From assembly GCF_050859505.1 (NCBI RefSeq), contig NZ_CP193934.1, positions 620,001 to 684,000 on the forward strand: a DNA stretch of 64,000 bases, given 5' to 3'. The translations under genes were made by a program, and so were the position numbers. The stretch comes from Marinirhabdus sp050859505. GTDB lineage: Bacteria; Bacteroidota; Bacteroidia; Flavobacteriales; Flavobacteriaceae. Positions within the stretch are counted from its first letter, which is position 1. Every line of letters starts with the position of its first letter. Under the pieces are notes generated by a model. It was not told where the DNA came from. It did not search any database and was given only the letters and a program-made list of their open reading frames with translations. Shown here piece after piece: positions 1 to 7,821 of the stretch.

Positions 1-17
1 GTTTTTGTTTCAGCCAT
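1..17 (-). CDS. infB: Translation initiation factor IF-2, first codons only
   Basis: A minus-strand ATG at 17 opens a frame that leaves the window after five codons (Met-Ala-Glu-Thr-Lys). It starts 61 bp after the nusA stop. Two things support infB: the conserved bacterial order rimP-nusA-infB, and the MAETK start common in flavobacterial IF-2. Nothing of the GTPase domain is visible, so this is a context call. Confidence 0.6.
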
Positions 18-78
18 AAAAATGCTTCCTTTTTTCTAAAGTGTTGTAAAAGTAGTTAAAATGTATGCTACCTTAAAA

Positions 79-1311
79 CTACTCCTCAAATTCTTCTTTT
101 AATATATTCACCACTGCTTGAATGGTTTCTTCTTCTAGATCGGTACGTTTTACCAAATCTGCAATATCTTGTTCCAATACACTTTTTGCAGTGTCTAATC
201 CTATTTTCTTGAATTCGTCTATAATCCAGCTATCAATTTCATCCGAGAATTCTCTTAATTCTACATCTTCTTCAGCACCTTCTCTCAATACGTCAATTTC
301 GTAACCGGTTAATTGTCCCGCCAAACGGATGTTGTGTCCTCCACGTCCAATTGCTTTTGAAACTTCTTCCGGCTTCAAAATAACCTCAGCTCTTTTGGTT
401 TCTTCGTTAATTTTAACCGAAGTCACTCTGGCCGGGCTTAGCGCACGTGTAATAAATAGGGTTATATTTTCAGTATAATTAATTACGTCAATATTTTCGT
501 TCCCTAATTCACGAACTATGCCATGAATACGGCTTCCTTTCATCCCTACACAGGCTCCTACTGGATCTATACGGTCATCGTAACTATCTACAGCTACTTT
601 TGCTTTTTCACCTGGAATACGCACTACTTTTTTAACGGTGATTAAGCCGTCAAATACTTCAGGTATTTCCTGCTCAAACAATTTTTCTAAAAATACTGGA
701 TGGGCACGCGACATAATAATCGCTGGTTTATTTCCTTTTAATTCGACGCTTTCAATAATCCCACGAACATTATCTCCTTTACGGAAGAAATCTGAAGGGA
801 TTTGCTTATCCTTTGGAAGGATAATTTCGTTTCCATCATCATCCAACAAAATTACTGCACGATGACGAATATGGTGAACTTCAGCCGTATAAATTTCTCC
901 TTCAAGATCTTTAAACTGCTTGTAAATAATTGTGTTATCGTGTTCGTGAATCTTAGAAATTAAATTTTGACGCAATGCCAAAATAGACCGACGGCCCAAC
1001 TGCATTAACTTTACTTCTTCAGAAACGTCTTCACCAACTTCAAAGTCATCTTCAATCTTACGGGCTTCAGTTAATGAAATTTCCTCATTTGGATCTTCTA
1101 CTTCACCATCGGCAACAACAATTCGGTTTCTCCAAATCTCTAAATCCCCCTTATCTGGGTTTACAATAATATCAAAATTATCATCACTACCAAATTTCTT
1201 CTTAAGAGCATTTCTGAATACTTCCTCAAGTATCGCCATAAGCGTTACTCTGTCTATTTGCTTGTCGTCTTTAAATTCAGAAAATGAATCGATTAATGCT
1301 AAATTTTCCAT
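79..1311 (-). CDS. nusA: Transcription termination/antitermination factor NusA
   Basis: NusA binds RNA polymerase and nascent RNA and modulates pausing, intrinsic termination and antitermination in the cytoplasm. The 410-residue product has an N-terminal polymerase-binding domain (about 1-130), an S1-like RNA-binding stretch (about 135-200) and two KH modules, seen as GMKGSRI in the first and AIGRGGHNIRL in the second. It stops soon after a short acidic tail, so it lacks the long C-terminal repeats of the E. coli protein, as is usual in Bacteroidetes. It starts at an ATG 8 bp after rimP and is followed by infB, which gives the standard operon. Expression probably depends on the rimP leader hairpin. 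Confidence 0.97.
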   Translation of the reverse strand: MENLALIDSFSEFKDDKQIDRVTLMAILEEVFRNALKKKFGSDDNFDIIVNPDKGDLEIWRNRIVVADGEVEDPNEEISLTEARKIEDDFEVGEDVSEEVKLMQLGRRSILALRQNLISKIHEHDNTIIYKQFKDLEGEIYTAEVHHIRHRAVILLDDDGNEIILPKDKQIPSDFFRKGDNVRGIIESVELKGNKPAIIMSRAHPVFLEKLFEQEIPEVFDGLITVKKVVRIPGEKAKVAVDSYDDRIDPVGACVGMKGSRIHGIVRELGNENIDVINYTENITLFITRALSPARVTSVKINEETKRAEVILKPEEVSKAIGRGGHNIRLAGQLTGYEIDVLREGAEEDVELREFSDEIDSWIIDEFKKIGLDTAKSVLEQDIADLVKRTDLEEETIQAVVNILKEEFEE

Positions 1312-1319
1312 GGCATCTA

Positions 1320-1781
1320 TTAATTAAATTTTATCATCACTTTTGCTTCAACGATATCGTTGTACGGAATGGTCGCTTCTTTTTGAACGGTCACTTTTCC
1401 TTTTCCTACAGGTTTGGGCTCTCTAGCTTTCCATTTTAGGGTTACAGCATCTTCTGTCACCTTTATTAGCTCGCCTTCTAGGGTGTCACTTTCAGTTTTA
1501 AGCTGAAGCGATCTCCCAACATTTTTCTTATACTGGCGTATCATAGTTAAGGGTTCCGAAGCTCCCGCACTAAGTACTTCCAAAGAAAAGTCTTGCTCTT
1601 CCCTGTCCAAATTGTGCTCAATAGCACGGCTCACATCCATACAGTCCTGGACAGATACACCTGTATCACCATCAATGGTGACGCGTATTTGATTGTCTCC
1701 CACAATGGAAAGATCAATCAAAAAAAGGTTTGGCTTTTCTGCTAAGGCGTCGTTTAGTAATTTTTCTACTTCTTTTTGCAT
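1320..1781 (-). CDS. rimP: Ribosome maturation factor RimP
   Basis: RimP assists maturation of the 30S ribosomal subunit. The 153-residue product has the family pattern: an N-terminal alpha/beta domain carrying the IDGDTGVSVQDCMDVSRAIE stretch, then SLEVLSAGASEPL, and a C-terminal SH3-like barrel (about 85-150). The frame stays open upstream to 1871, but the ATG at 1781 (MQKEVEKLL) matches the start of RimP proteins. The upstream extension would be encoded by a hairpin-bearing leader, so 1781 is preferred. It is the first gene of the rimP-nusA-infB operon. The leader from the -7 box at 1858-1865 contains a terminator-like hairpin. Confidence 0.93.
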   Translation of the reverse strand: MQKEVEKLLNDALAEKPNLFLIDLSIVGDNQIRVTIDGDTGVSVQDCMDVSRAIEHNLDREEQDFSLEVLSAGASEPLTMIRQYKKNVGRSLQLKTESDTLEGELIKVTEDAVTLKWKAREPKPVGKGKVTVQKEATIPYNDIVEAKVMIKFN

Positions 1782-1804
1782 TGTCACTATTAAATTTGGG
1801 CTAT

Positions 1805-1833
1805 AAAAAGAGGGGACTTTTAGTGTCCCCTCT
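1805..1833 (-). terminator. Attenuator-like hairpin in the rimP leader
   Basis: On the minus strand a perfect 9-bp GC-rich stem (AGAGGGGAC / GTCCCCTCT, loop ACTAAAA) is followed directly by a run of T, which is the shape of an intrinsic terminator. It lies between the probable transcription start (near 1851) and the rimP start codon at 1781. It therefore sits in a leader rather than at a gene end. Function is inferred from position and shape. Confidence 0.6.
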
Positions 1834-1857
1834 ACTTGTTGCGTATCAAATTCGGTG

Positions 1858-1865
1858 CAAATATA
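1858..1865 (-). promoter_or_regulatory. rimP: -7 box of the rimP-nusA-infB promoter
   Basis: TATATTTG on the minus strand matches the Bacteroidetes -7 consensus TAnnTTTG. No good TTTG -33 box lies 19 bp further upstream; a T-rich run is there instead. Distance to the rimP ATG is about 77 bp, enough for the hairpin leader. Confidence 0.55.
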
Positions 1866-1989
1866 GTACAAATTTCAGAATTAAAAAAAGAAAGCGAAAC
1901 CGATTAATTTTTTGTACCTTCCTGATAGCTAAACATAGAACTATTTTGACTTTTGTTTGGAACTGAGAATTATGGCTTTTATACCCTAT

Positions 1990-2039
1990 TGAAGTAATTT
2001 TTTATTTGTAGCGCCTTAGCTACGGAAATAAAAAATTCA
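1990..2039. repeat. Imperfect inverted repeat between divergent genes
   Basis: Two arms, left ending ATTTGTAGC and right beginning GCTACGGAAAT, are separated by about 6 bases and flanked by complementary runs of T and A. They would form a long hairpin with a few mismatches. The genes on either side diverge, so this is not at a normal terminator position. It may be a dispersed intergenic element or a regulatory site. Confidence 0.45.
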
Positions 2040-2137
2040 AAATTTGTAGGCAACATCGCCTGTCGCGTATTTTACGGGATCTACTTTATTTGTAAAAGAA
2101 AAAGTCAAAAAAAAGAGTTCTTTAAAACCATACCACT

Positions 2138-2959
2138 ATGAAACGCATCCTTGTCCCTACAGATTTTTCACCTCAAGCAGATAATGCCTTAAAAGTGGCC
2201 GCCCTTATCGCCACAAAAAACAATGCAGAAATCTATTTGGAACATTCGTTAGATTTACCATCCCATCTAGCTATTAGCGGTAGTACCAGCGCCAAACCAG
2301 AGTCAATTTATTTTATAAGACTAGCCAATCAAAAATTTGAAGAAGTTTTAAAAAGAGACTACTTATTCGATATTAATGTATACGAAGCTATAGGTCACGG
2401 TGAAATTTATGACGATGTACAACTTACCGTGAAAGATAAAAATATAGATCTTATAGTGATGGGCTCACACGGTACCAGTGGCTTTAAAGAAATGTTTATT
2501 GGTAGTAATGCCGAAAAAGTGGTACGTACTTCTGAAATACCCGTGCTCGTGATTAAAAACGAATATGATATTTTCGACATTAAAGATTTTGTTTTTGCAA
2601 CAGACTTTTCAGAAGAATGTCGCAAACCTTTTAACCAAGCGCAAAAATTTGCCAAAGACGTAGGCGCTAAAATACATTTATTGTTTGTGAACACGCCAAA
2701 CGACTTCAAAACCAACACAGAGATAAATGACATCATGAGTAATTTTATAAAAGGAATGGGTGTTGAAAATTATACAACCAACATTTACTGCGACACTAGT
2801 GTTGAAAAGGGCATCTTAGGATTTGCTAGAGATAGTAAAGCGCAACTTATAGGAATGAGTACACACGGTAGAAAGGGACTCTCCCACTTCTTTAATGGCA
2901 GTATAAGTGAAGATTTGGTAAACCACGCCAATATGCCTGTAATCACTTTTAAAATTTAA
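2138..2959 (+). CDS. Universal stress protein with two Usp domains
   Basis: Cytoplasmic protein of 273 residues made of two tandem Usp folds (about 1-140 and 145-273). The first domain starts MKRILVPTDFS and keeps an ATP-binding type motif, GSHGTSGFKEMFIGSNAEKV. The second repeats it as GMSTHGRKGLSHFFNGSISE. UspA-family proteins are induced by starvation and other stress, and those with the G-2X-G-9X-G(S/T) motif bind ATP. The specific role here is unknown. The gene is followed after 7 bp by a lipoprotein gene, so the two may be cotranscribed. Confidence 0.9.
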   Translation: MKRILVPTDFSPQADNALKVAALIATKNNAEIYLEHSLDLPSHLAISGSTSAKPESIYFIRLANQKFEEVLKRDYLFDINVYEAIGHGEIYDDVQLTVKDKNIDLIVMGSHGTSGFKEMFIGSNAEKVVRTSEIPVLVIKNEYDIFDIKDFVFATDFSEECRKPFNQAQKFAKDVGAKIHLLFVNTPNDFKTNTEINDIMSNFIKGMGVENYTTNIYCDTSVEKGILGFARDSKAQLIGMSTHGRKGLSHFFNGSISEDLVNHANMPVITFKI

Positions 2960-2966
2960 TTGAAAT

Positions 2967-3617
2967 ATGACCGTTATAAAAGGCAACAAACCCAATTTTT
3001 TTATGCAAGTTGCCACGATACTTTCTGTGTGCCTTATTATAGGTTGCGGAGCCCCCCCCCAAAAAAAATCTAAAAATATTATTGGTCCAAATACAGATGA
3101 AACCACCATTCCCGTAAATATCCCAAAAGAAAACCTCCCTATACTTGAAGAACCAAAACTTCCAAAGGGAGCAGTAACCGCAAATTTTTTGTCTAACAGG
3201 AAACCCTTTTTTGCTGCTGTTGACAATGTAGACAAGCGCAACGGCAAAACCACTATTAATTTTGAAGATGCTGTTGCTCCAAACATTGTAATTCCAGGGG
3301 CTTATGGCGCAACACTTACAACACTTCGTTTTGTTGAGTTTGATCGTGATCTATTGCTGGTTAAGGCAAAATTGAAAGACCCGGTCTTTACCAAACATTA
3401 TTTGTACATCTTACGAAACAACCAATGGAAACTTGTGGTAAATGGCTTTTCCATTCACCAGGATAACAATCCCGAAAGTCTTGAAGTTATTACGGTAGAT
3501 CCTGAGAATTCAAAAAATATGAAACGATATTACTCCGTATTCGACTTGGATCAAACCAGCTCATTAGGATATACCTGGCGCTTGTTAACCGAGAGTGTTC
3601 CTATTCTAAATAAGTAG
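2967..3617 (+). CDS. Hypothetical lipoprotein with a C9A8 tract
   Basis: I do not recognise a family. The 216-residue product has a lipoprotein signal: basic N-terminus, hydrophobic stretch VATILSVCLIIG, and a cysteine at the lipobox end (LIIGC). A short proline- and lysine-rich linker follows, then a soluble domain rich in beta-strand-like sequence. It probably sits in the envelope. Just after the lipobox cysteine the DNA runs nine C then eight A (3052-3068), a tract prone to slippage that would shift everything downstream out of frame. The ATG at 2967 is 7 bp after the universal stress gene. Confidence 0.7.
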   Translation: MTVIKGNKPNFFMQVATILSVCLIIGCGAPPQKKSKNIIGPNTDETTIPVNIPKENLPILEEPKLPKGAVTANFLSNRKPFFAAVDNVDKRNGKTTINFEDAVAPNIVIPGAYGATLTTLRFVEFDRDLLLVKAKLKDPVFTKHYLYILRNNQWKLVVNGFSIHQDNNPESLEVITVDPENSKNMKRYYSVFDLDQTSSLGYTWRLLTESVPILNK

Positions 3618-3872
3618 CTTAATTAAATATCTGATGGTAATTTACCTACAAACCTCGGGGCGAGATTTCCCCGTACGCACCTAATGTAGCATGAGAAAGG
3701 CCTAAGTCATCCCGCATTTCAAAAATTATTTAACTAGATTCTGTGTATGTAGATGCTCCTCTAGTTATGCCAGAGTAATCATCGTCGCGCGCTTTCTTTT
3801 CAGTTGCTTGTTGTTTTTACTCCAGATAAGCAAATTTAAAAACATAGTGTCTATAGTCACCAAATGCTCTAA

Positions 3873-5162
3873 TTAGTTACGTCGGTCTACCAGCAATATG
3901 GGTTTCCTGCTCATCTTTGGAGATTGGAGTAATTCAATTCTTTCTTGGGTAGTAAATTCAATACCTGGGCTTACGCGGATTTTTGCTCTAAAGTGATCTT
4001 TTAAAGTGTTTTTAAAAGCTTCAGAAAGATCGTCAGAAACTACTTTTAATAAGATTTCATCAGTACCTATTTCATTTTGAAAAACCTCGATAACAAAACT
4101 TTGTATCTGTTTAAAATCCTGTAGCAAATTGTACATCGCAGGAGGATACAAGGTGGTGCCTTTGTACTTAATCATCTGTTGTTTTCTTCCTACAACAGCT
4201 CCTAATCGCAAGGTATTTCTACCACAAGAACAAGGCTCAGTATGCGCCTGCACCATGTCTCCTGTTTTAAATCGCACCAATGGCATCGCTTCAATTCCCA
4301 ATGTCGTTATAACAAGTTCGCCTATTTTCCCTGCGGCTACCGGAGTATTATTTTCGTCCAGAATTTCGGCAATAATAAGCTCGGGATGAAGATGACCTCC
4401 TTGTTTTTCGGAACATTCATTAAAAGCGGTTTGCATTTCGGTAGAAGCATAGGTTGAATATAAATCTATATTCCAGGCTTCTGAAATTTTCTTTCCGAGA
4501 GCATTCAGCTTAAAAGTTGAATCACGAATAGGTTCCCCAATACAAATGGCCGCTTTAACCGATGTTTCTGAAACATTAATCTTATTTTTTGTAGCATACG
4601 CAACCAGTTTTAATAAAAATGAAGGCACGCAAATTATATACGTAGGTTCAAATTTTAAAATACTATCCCATTGCAATTCTGGTACGCCAGATCCCACTCT
4701 AATTACTGAAGCACCTAATTCCCGAAGTCCCGAAAAATAAGCCAAACCCGCCATAAACCTACGATCTAACGTGGTCATAAGTTGTACCGTGTCTTCACTC
4801 GTAATACCGGAAGCAGCTAAAGAAATAGCCTCGTTATAAGCCAATCGCACCAAATCCTGTTCGGTTAAACCCACGGTAACGGGCTCTCCCATTGTTCCCG
4901 ATGTGGTTACATAATCTATAATTTTAGTTTTCGGAACACAGAAAAATTTATCGTTGTGCTGTTGTAAATCGTCCTTGGTGGTACAAGGAAGTTGTTGCAA
5001 GTCTTTCAGGGATGTTATTTGGCCGATTTCGATAGAATTTTCGGCAAATACTTTTTTATAGAAGGGTGAATTTTCTGAAACATAGGTTAAGGTCTCTTTC
5101 AACTTTAGTTGCTGAAAAAGAGTTATTTCGGACTGGGATTTTGTTGCTATGTTTGGGGTCAT
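3873..5162 (-). CDS. PaaK-like adenylate-forming ligase (pigment operon)
   Basis: The 429-residue protein belongs to the phenylacetate-CoA ligase branch of adenylate-forming enzymes. It has the ATP/AMP-binding motif TSGTMGEP at residues 87-94, a central YSTYASTEMQTAFNEC segment and a PLVRFKTGDM motif typical of the family. Such enzymes activate a carboxylic acid as acyl-AMP and pass it to CoA or an acyl carrier. Here it is the last gene of the pigment operon, and the likely substrate is an aromatic acid such as 4-coumarate made by the ammonia-lyase at the other end. That substrate is an inference. The start is an ATG 78 bp after the previous gene, a larger gap than elsewhere in the operon. 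Confidence 0.8.
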   Translation of the reverse strand: MTPNIATKSQSEITLFQQLKLKETLTYVSENSPFYKKVFAENSIEIGQITSLKDLQQLPCTTKDDLQQHNDKFFCVPKTKIIDYVTTSGTMGEPVTVGLTEQDLVRLAYNEAISLAASGITSEDTVQLMTTLDRRFMAGLAYFSGLRELGASVIRVGSGVPELQWDSILKFEPTYIICVPSFLLKLVAYATKNKINVSETSVKAAICIGEPIRDSTFKLNALGKKISEAWNIDLYSTYASTEMQTAFNECSEKQGGHLHPELIIAEILDENNTPVAAGKIGELVITTLGIEAMPLVRFKTGDMVQAHTEPCSCGRNTLRLGAVVGRKQQMIKYKGTTLYPPAMYNLLQDFKQIQSFVIEVFQNEIGTDEILLKVVSDDLSEAFKNTLKDHFRAKIRVSPGIEFTTQERIELLQSPKMSRKPILLVDRRN

Positions 5163-5240
5163 ATGTCTAAATTTTTGTCAGTCTAAGCCTATTAAAGATC
5201 ACGAGTGTATCCTTAGACAGATTCAGAGTAACCAAAAGTT

Positions 5241-6962
5241 TTATTTAATCTTTCGTTTTGCTTTGCGCAGGTATTTTTCTACCAATGCAACTTCATCCAG
5301 CGAAGGTATCTCTTTTTGGGAAGCTTCCGTAAGCGCTTTTACTGCTTCCCGGTATTTCTTCGTTTCATACAAATAACGCCCCAAGAGATAATGTGCTTTC
5401 CAGTACTTTGGATTTAAATGTATTAACGCTGCAACCGTATTGGTTTTGGTGAAAATTTTAGTCTCGATTTCAGTTTCAATTGCAGTTTCGAGCATTCGAT
5501 ACGCCTCATAGTTTTTGTAGGCTTCGGTTTTAAGAAAAGAGGAAGCTGGAATGGTTTTATTTTCTTCTGAAAGTGAAACAAGGGACGGATTATCCGTTCG
5601 GTTTTTAAACACTTCATTTAAATCGTAACACACAAAAGCACCCAACTGATACGGACTGGCAGAGATCCATACTTTTAAATCGGTTGGCTGAAATACAATC
5701 CCATGATGTGCCAAGAGCTGATTTAACGCCTTTTCATTACCATATCCAATTTCTTTGCCATTTAAGCCCTCTTTATTTCTAAGAATTGCAACCGCTTCGG
5801 TGGGATTTACTTTCTCTTCTTGATCCAATAACTGTGTCATTCGGTTAAATCGGTATGCAGTATGGCTTTCTTCTATGGTCTTTAGGTTTCTTCTATCTTT
5901 TTGAAATGTATCACTTTGGAAATGATTTGCACAAATTAATTCCGAAGTGTTCTCAACCTCATACACACCAAAATTATTAGGAGAAACTTCAATTAAAACT
6001 GCTTTTCCATCTTTGGCGCTTCCTACCATAATGGCCTCAGAAACAAAAACCTCTCGTTTTCTGGCTATGGCAACTGCCTCTTCAATGTTGGATGCATATT
6101 GCAAAATTTCCCGGGACACCAGAGAAATAGGTGTTTTTGCCATCAACGGAATTTTAGATTTTCCGGCGTTAATAGTTACCGTTAGTCCTTGATCGTTCAT
6201 TCCAGAAACCACGCCAATAAATCCGCCCCAGGTTACGCTCATAAATTTGTGCCCATCTTCGGGATTTACAAAGGCGATTATTTTTTCTTCCGCAAATTCA
6301 TCACCTGCATAAAAATCGAAATTACGCCCCAACAGTAAATTACCATCTTCACTCTTATCGTCCCAGACGGCAAAACTTGTACAACCCACAAGCATTAAAT
6401 CCTGTAAGGCATGCCCAATATCGTGGGCACCGTGTAAATACAAAGAGCGTAAATACGGGGTTGCCAACTCATTAAATTCTGATGATGCGTAACGCGAAAC
6501 ACCATAGATTTCGGTTTTATATTCTTCGGGAATGTGTTGGTACATTTTTCGGTTGTACCATTTTAAAAACTTGGCGAGGAACTTTTGCTGTCCTTCGCCC
6601 GGCACCAAACTATTAACTTTATTAAGAAAAACTTTTTCCTGCTTATAATAGAGCGATTGCGTTAAATTTCCATTTGCCAATCCACGTTCTAGAGGATTTC
6701 CTTCCACATACAATTCCCATAATCCGTAGTTGTTTTTGGTCAAGAAATTATTGCCTTGGATAAAGGTGCTATCGTTTACAATTACTTTTTCTGAAACTTC
6801 CTGAGTATATTTTGAGATATCCGGACGGTCCTGGAGCGATTTTTTAATGCCGCAGCCCGTGAAAATTCCAAAAAATAAAATTCCAAAAACCAATGATGAA
6901 AATCTGTTTATCCCAGCCCTAAAGGGAAGACGCATACTAAATTTAAACAGATTACTTCTCAT
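5241..6962 (-). CDS. C45-type autoproteolytic acyltransferase/amidase-like lipoprotein
   Basis: The 573-residue product has a signal peptide ending in a lipobox (FFGIFTGC, Cys37). It then has an Ntn-hydrolase domain of the acyl-CoA:6-aminopenicillanate acyltransferase/NAAA type: LVGCTSFAVW with the probable nucleophile Cys194, NLLLGRNFDF, and WGGFIGVVSGMNDQGL. The C-terminal 90 residues look like TPR helices (KYWKAHYLLGRYLYETKKY). The family cleaves itself before the cysteine and then acts on amides or transfers acyl groups. In flexirubin-type clusters such a gene is a usual member without an assigned step. It overlaps the upstream cupin gene by 11 bp. An alternative ATG lies at 6935 and keeps the signal peptide. 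Confidence 0.78.
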   Translation of the reverse strand: MRSNLFKFSMRLPFRAGINRFSSLVFGILFFGIFTGCGIKKSLQDRPDISKYTQEVSEKVIVNDSTFIQGNNFLTKNNYGLWELYVEGNPLERGLANGNLTQSLYYKQEKVFLNKVNSLVPGEGQQKFLAKFLKWYNRKMYQHIPEEYKTEIYGVSRYASSEFNELATPYLRSLYLHGAHDIGHALQDLMLVGCTSFAVWDDKSEDGNLLLGRNFDFYAGDEFAEEKIIAFVNPEDGHKFMSVTWGGFIGVVSGMNDQGLTVTINAGKSKIPLMAKTPISLVSREILQYASNIEEAVAIARKREVFVSEAIMVGSAKDGKAVLIEVSPNNFGVYEVENTSELICANHFQSDTFQKDRRNLKTIEESHTAYRFNRMTQLLDQEEKVNPTEAVAILRNKEGLNGKEIGYGNEKALNQLLAHHGIVFQPTDLKVWISASPYQLGAFVCYDLNEVFKNRTDNPSLVSLSEENKTIPASSFLKTEAYKNYEAYRMLETAIETEIETKIFTKTNTVAALIHLNPKYWKAHYLLGRYLYETKKYREAVKALTEASQKEIPSLDEVALVEKYLRKAKRKIK

Positions 6963-7821
6963 AACGCTTGTTCACATCTTGTACCACCTTATTCTCTTTA
7001 TAATCTGTCCATTTCTCTCCTTGTATACGGCGCATGATGTTTTCAAAATTGCGCATAAAGAGCAGGTTGCTAAATAACTTCGCCAACCGTTTTCCATTTC
7101 TTGGAAATGCACGTAGGGTGATAGAAAAACCAGCGTCTTCATACGTTATATAGTGCCAATACCCACTAGGCATATACAGCGCATCGCCGTGTTTCATGGT
7201 TACAGAAATTCCTTCCACATCACGCAATGCCGGATATTTCTCAAAATCCGGATGGTCCATATCTATGGTTTCCAAATTATGAACTGTGTAAGGCACTTTG
7301 TACAGGTTTTTAGACTGTTTGGGATGAAATAGTGTTACCTTTTTGGTTCCGTGAAAGTGAAAGTGCATCAAGTCTGCCAGATCCATATCGTAATGTGCCA
7401 GTACTTTTCCGCCTTTACTGCCAAAGAACATTACGGGCAATTTCTTAAAGAACGGCAACCCAATAGCTGGATAGTCAAAATCTTTGGTAAGTTGAGGCAT
7501 TTTCTGAAGCACATTATAGAAAAACATCCGTAGGTCTGTGGGCCCTTTTTTTAGGATTTCTATATAGTCATAGAGTTTCATTTCGGCAGCAGGCACTACC
7601 GATTTCTTATGGCCTTTGGTGGGTACATTATTGTATAAGGGCACCATTTGATCTCCTGCCAGATTTTGAATATAGTCCAGATTCCATTTCTCGTAAGCCG
7701 GCCAGTCTTTGGTTAGGTTTTTAATAAGTACGGGGCGTTGTGGTTTATAGTAGTGCGTCACAAAATCTGCTTTGCTAATACGGTCTACAACGGTGATAGG
7801 GATGGTTTTTATTTGGTTCAT
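6952..7821 (-). CDS. Cupin-like (JmjC-type) Fe(II)/2-oxoglutarate oxygenase family protein
   Basis: The 289-residue protein resembles the Cupin_8/factor-inhibiting-HIF family of hydroxylases. The metal-binding triad is visible as His143-Tyr-Asp145 (LAHYDMDLAD) and a distal His223 in MPSGYWHYIT. The N-terminal stretch KPQRPVLIKNLTKDWPAYEKW matches the start of these domains. It starts with ATG, overlapping the MMPL gene by 4 bp. Members hydroxylate proteins or small molecules. In the pigment operon a hydroxylation of the polyene or its head group is possible, but nothing in the sequence fixes the substrate. Confidence 0.78.
   Translation of the reverse strand: MNQIKTIPITVVDRISKADFVTHYYKPQRPVLIKNLTKDWPAYEKWNLDYIQNLAGDQMVPLYNNVPTKGHKKSVVPAAEMKLYDYIEILKKGPTDLRMFFYNVLQKMPQLTKDFDYPAIGLPFFKKLPVMFFGSKGGKVLAHYDMDLADLMHFHFHGTKKVTLFHPKQSKNLYKVPYTVHNLETIDMDHPDFEKYPALRDVEGISVTMKHGDALYMPSGYWHYITYEDAGFSITLRAFPRNGKRLAKLFSNLLFMRNFENIMRRIQGEKWTDYKENKVVQDVNKRYEK

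Noticed and set aside
1782..1871. Extended N-terminus of RimP from 1871
   Set aside because: It would translate the hairpin leader and has no match to RimP N-termini; the ATG at 1781 is conserved in type.
3651..3680. Small CGGGG/CCCCG hairpin after the lipoprotein gene
   Set aside because: Only 5 bp and no T run; too weak to call a terminator.
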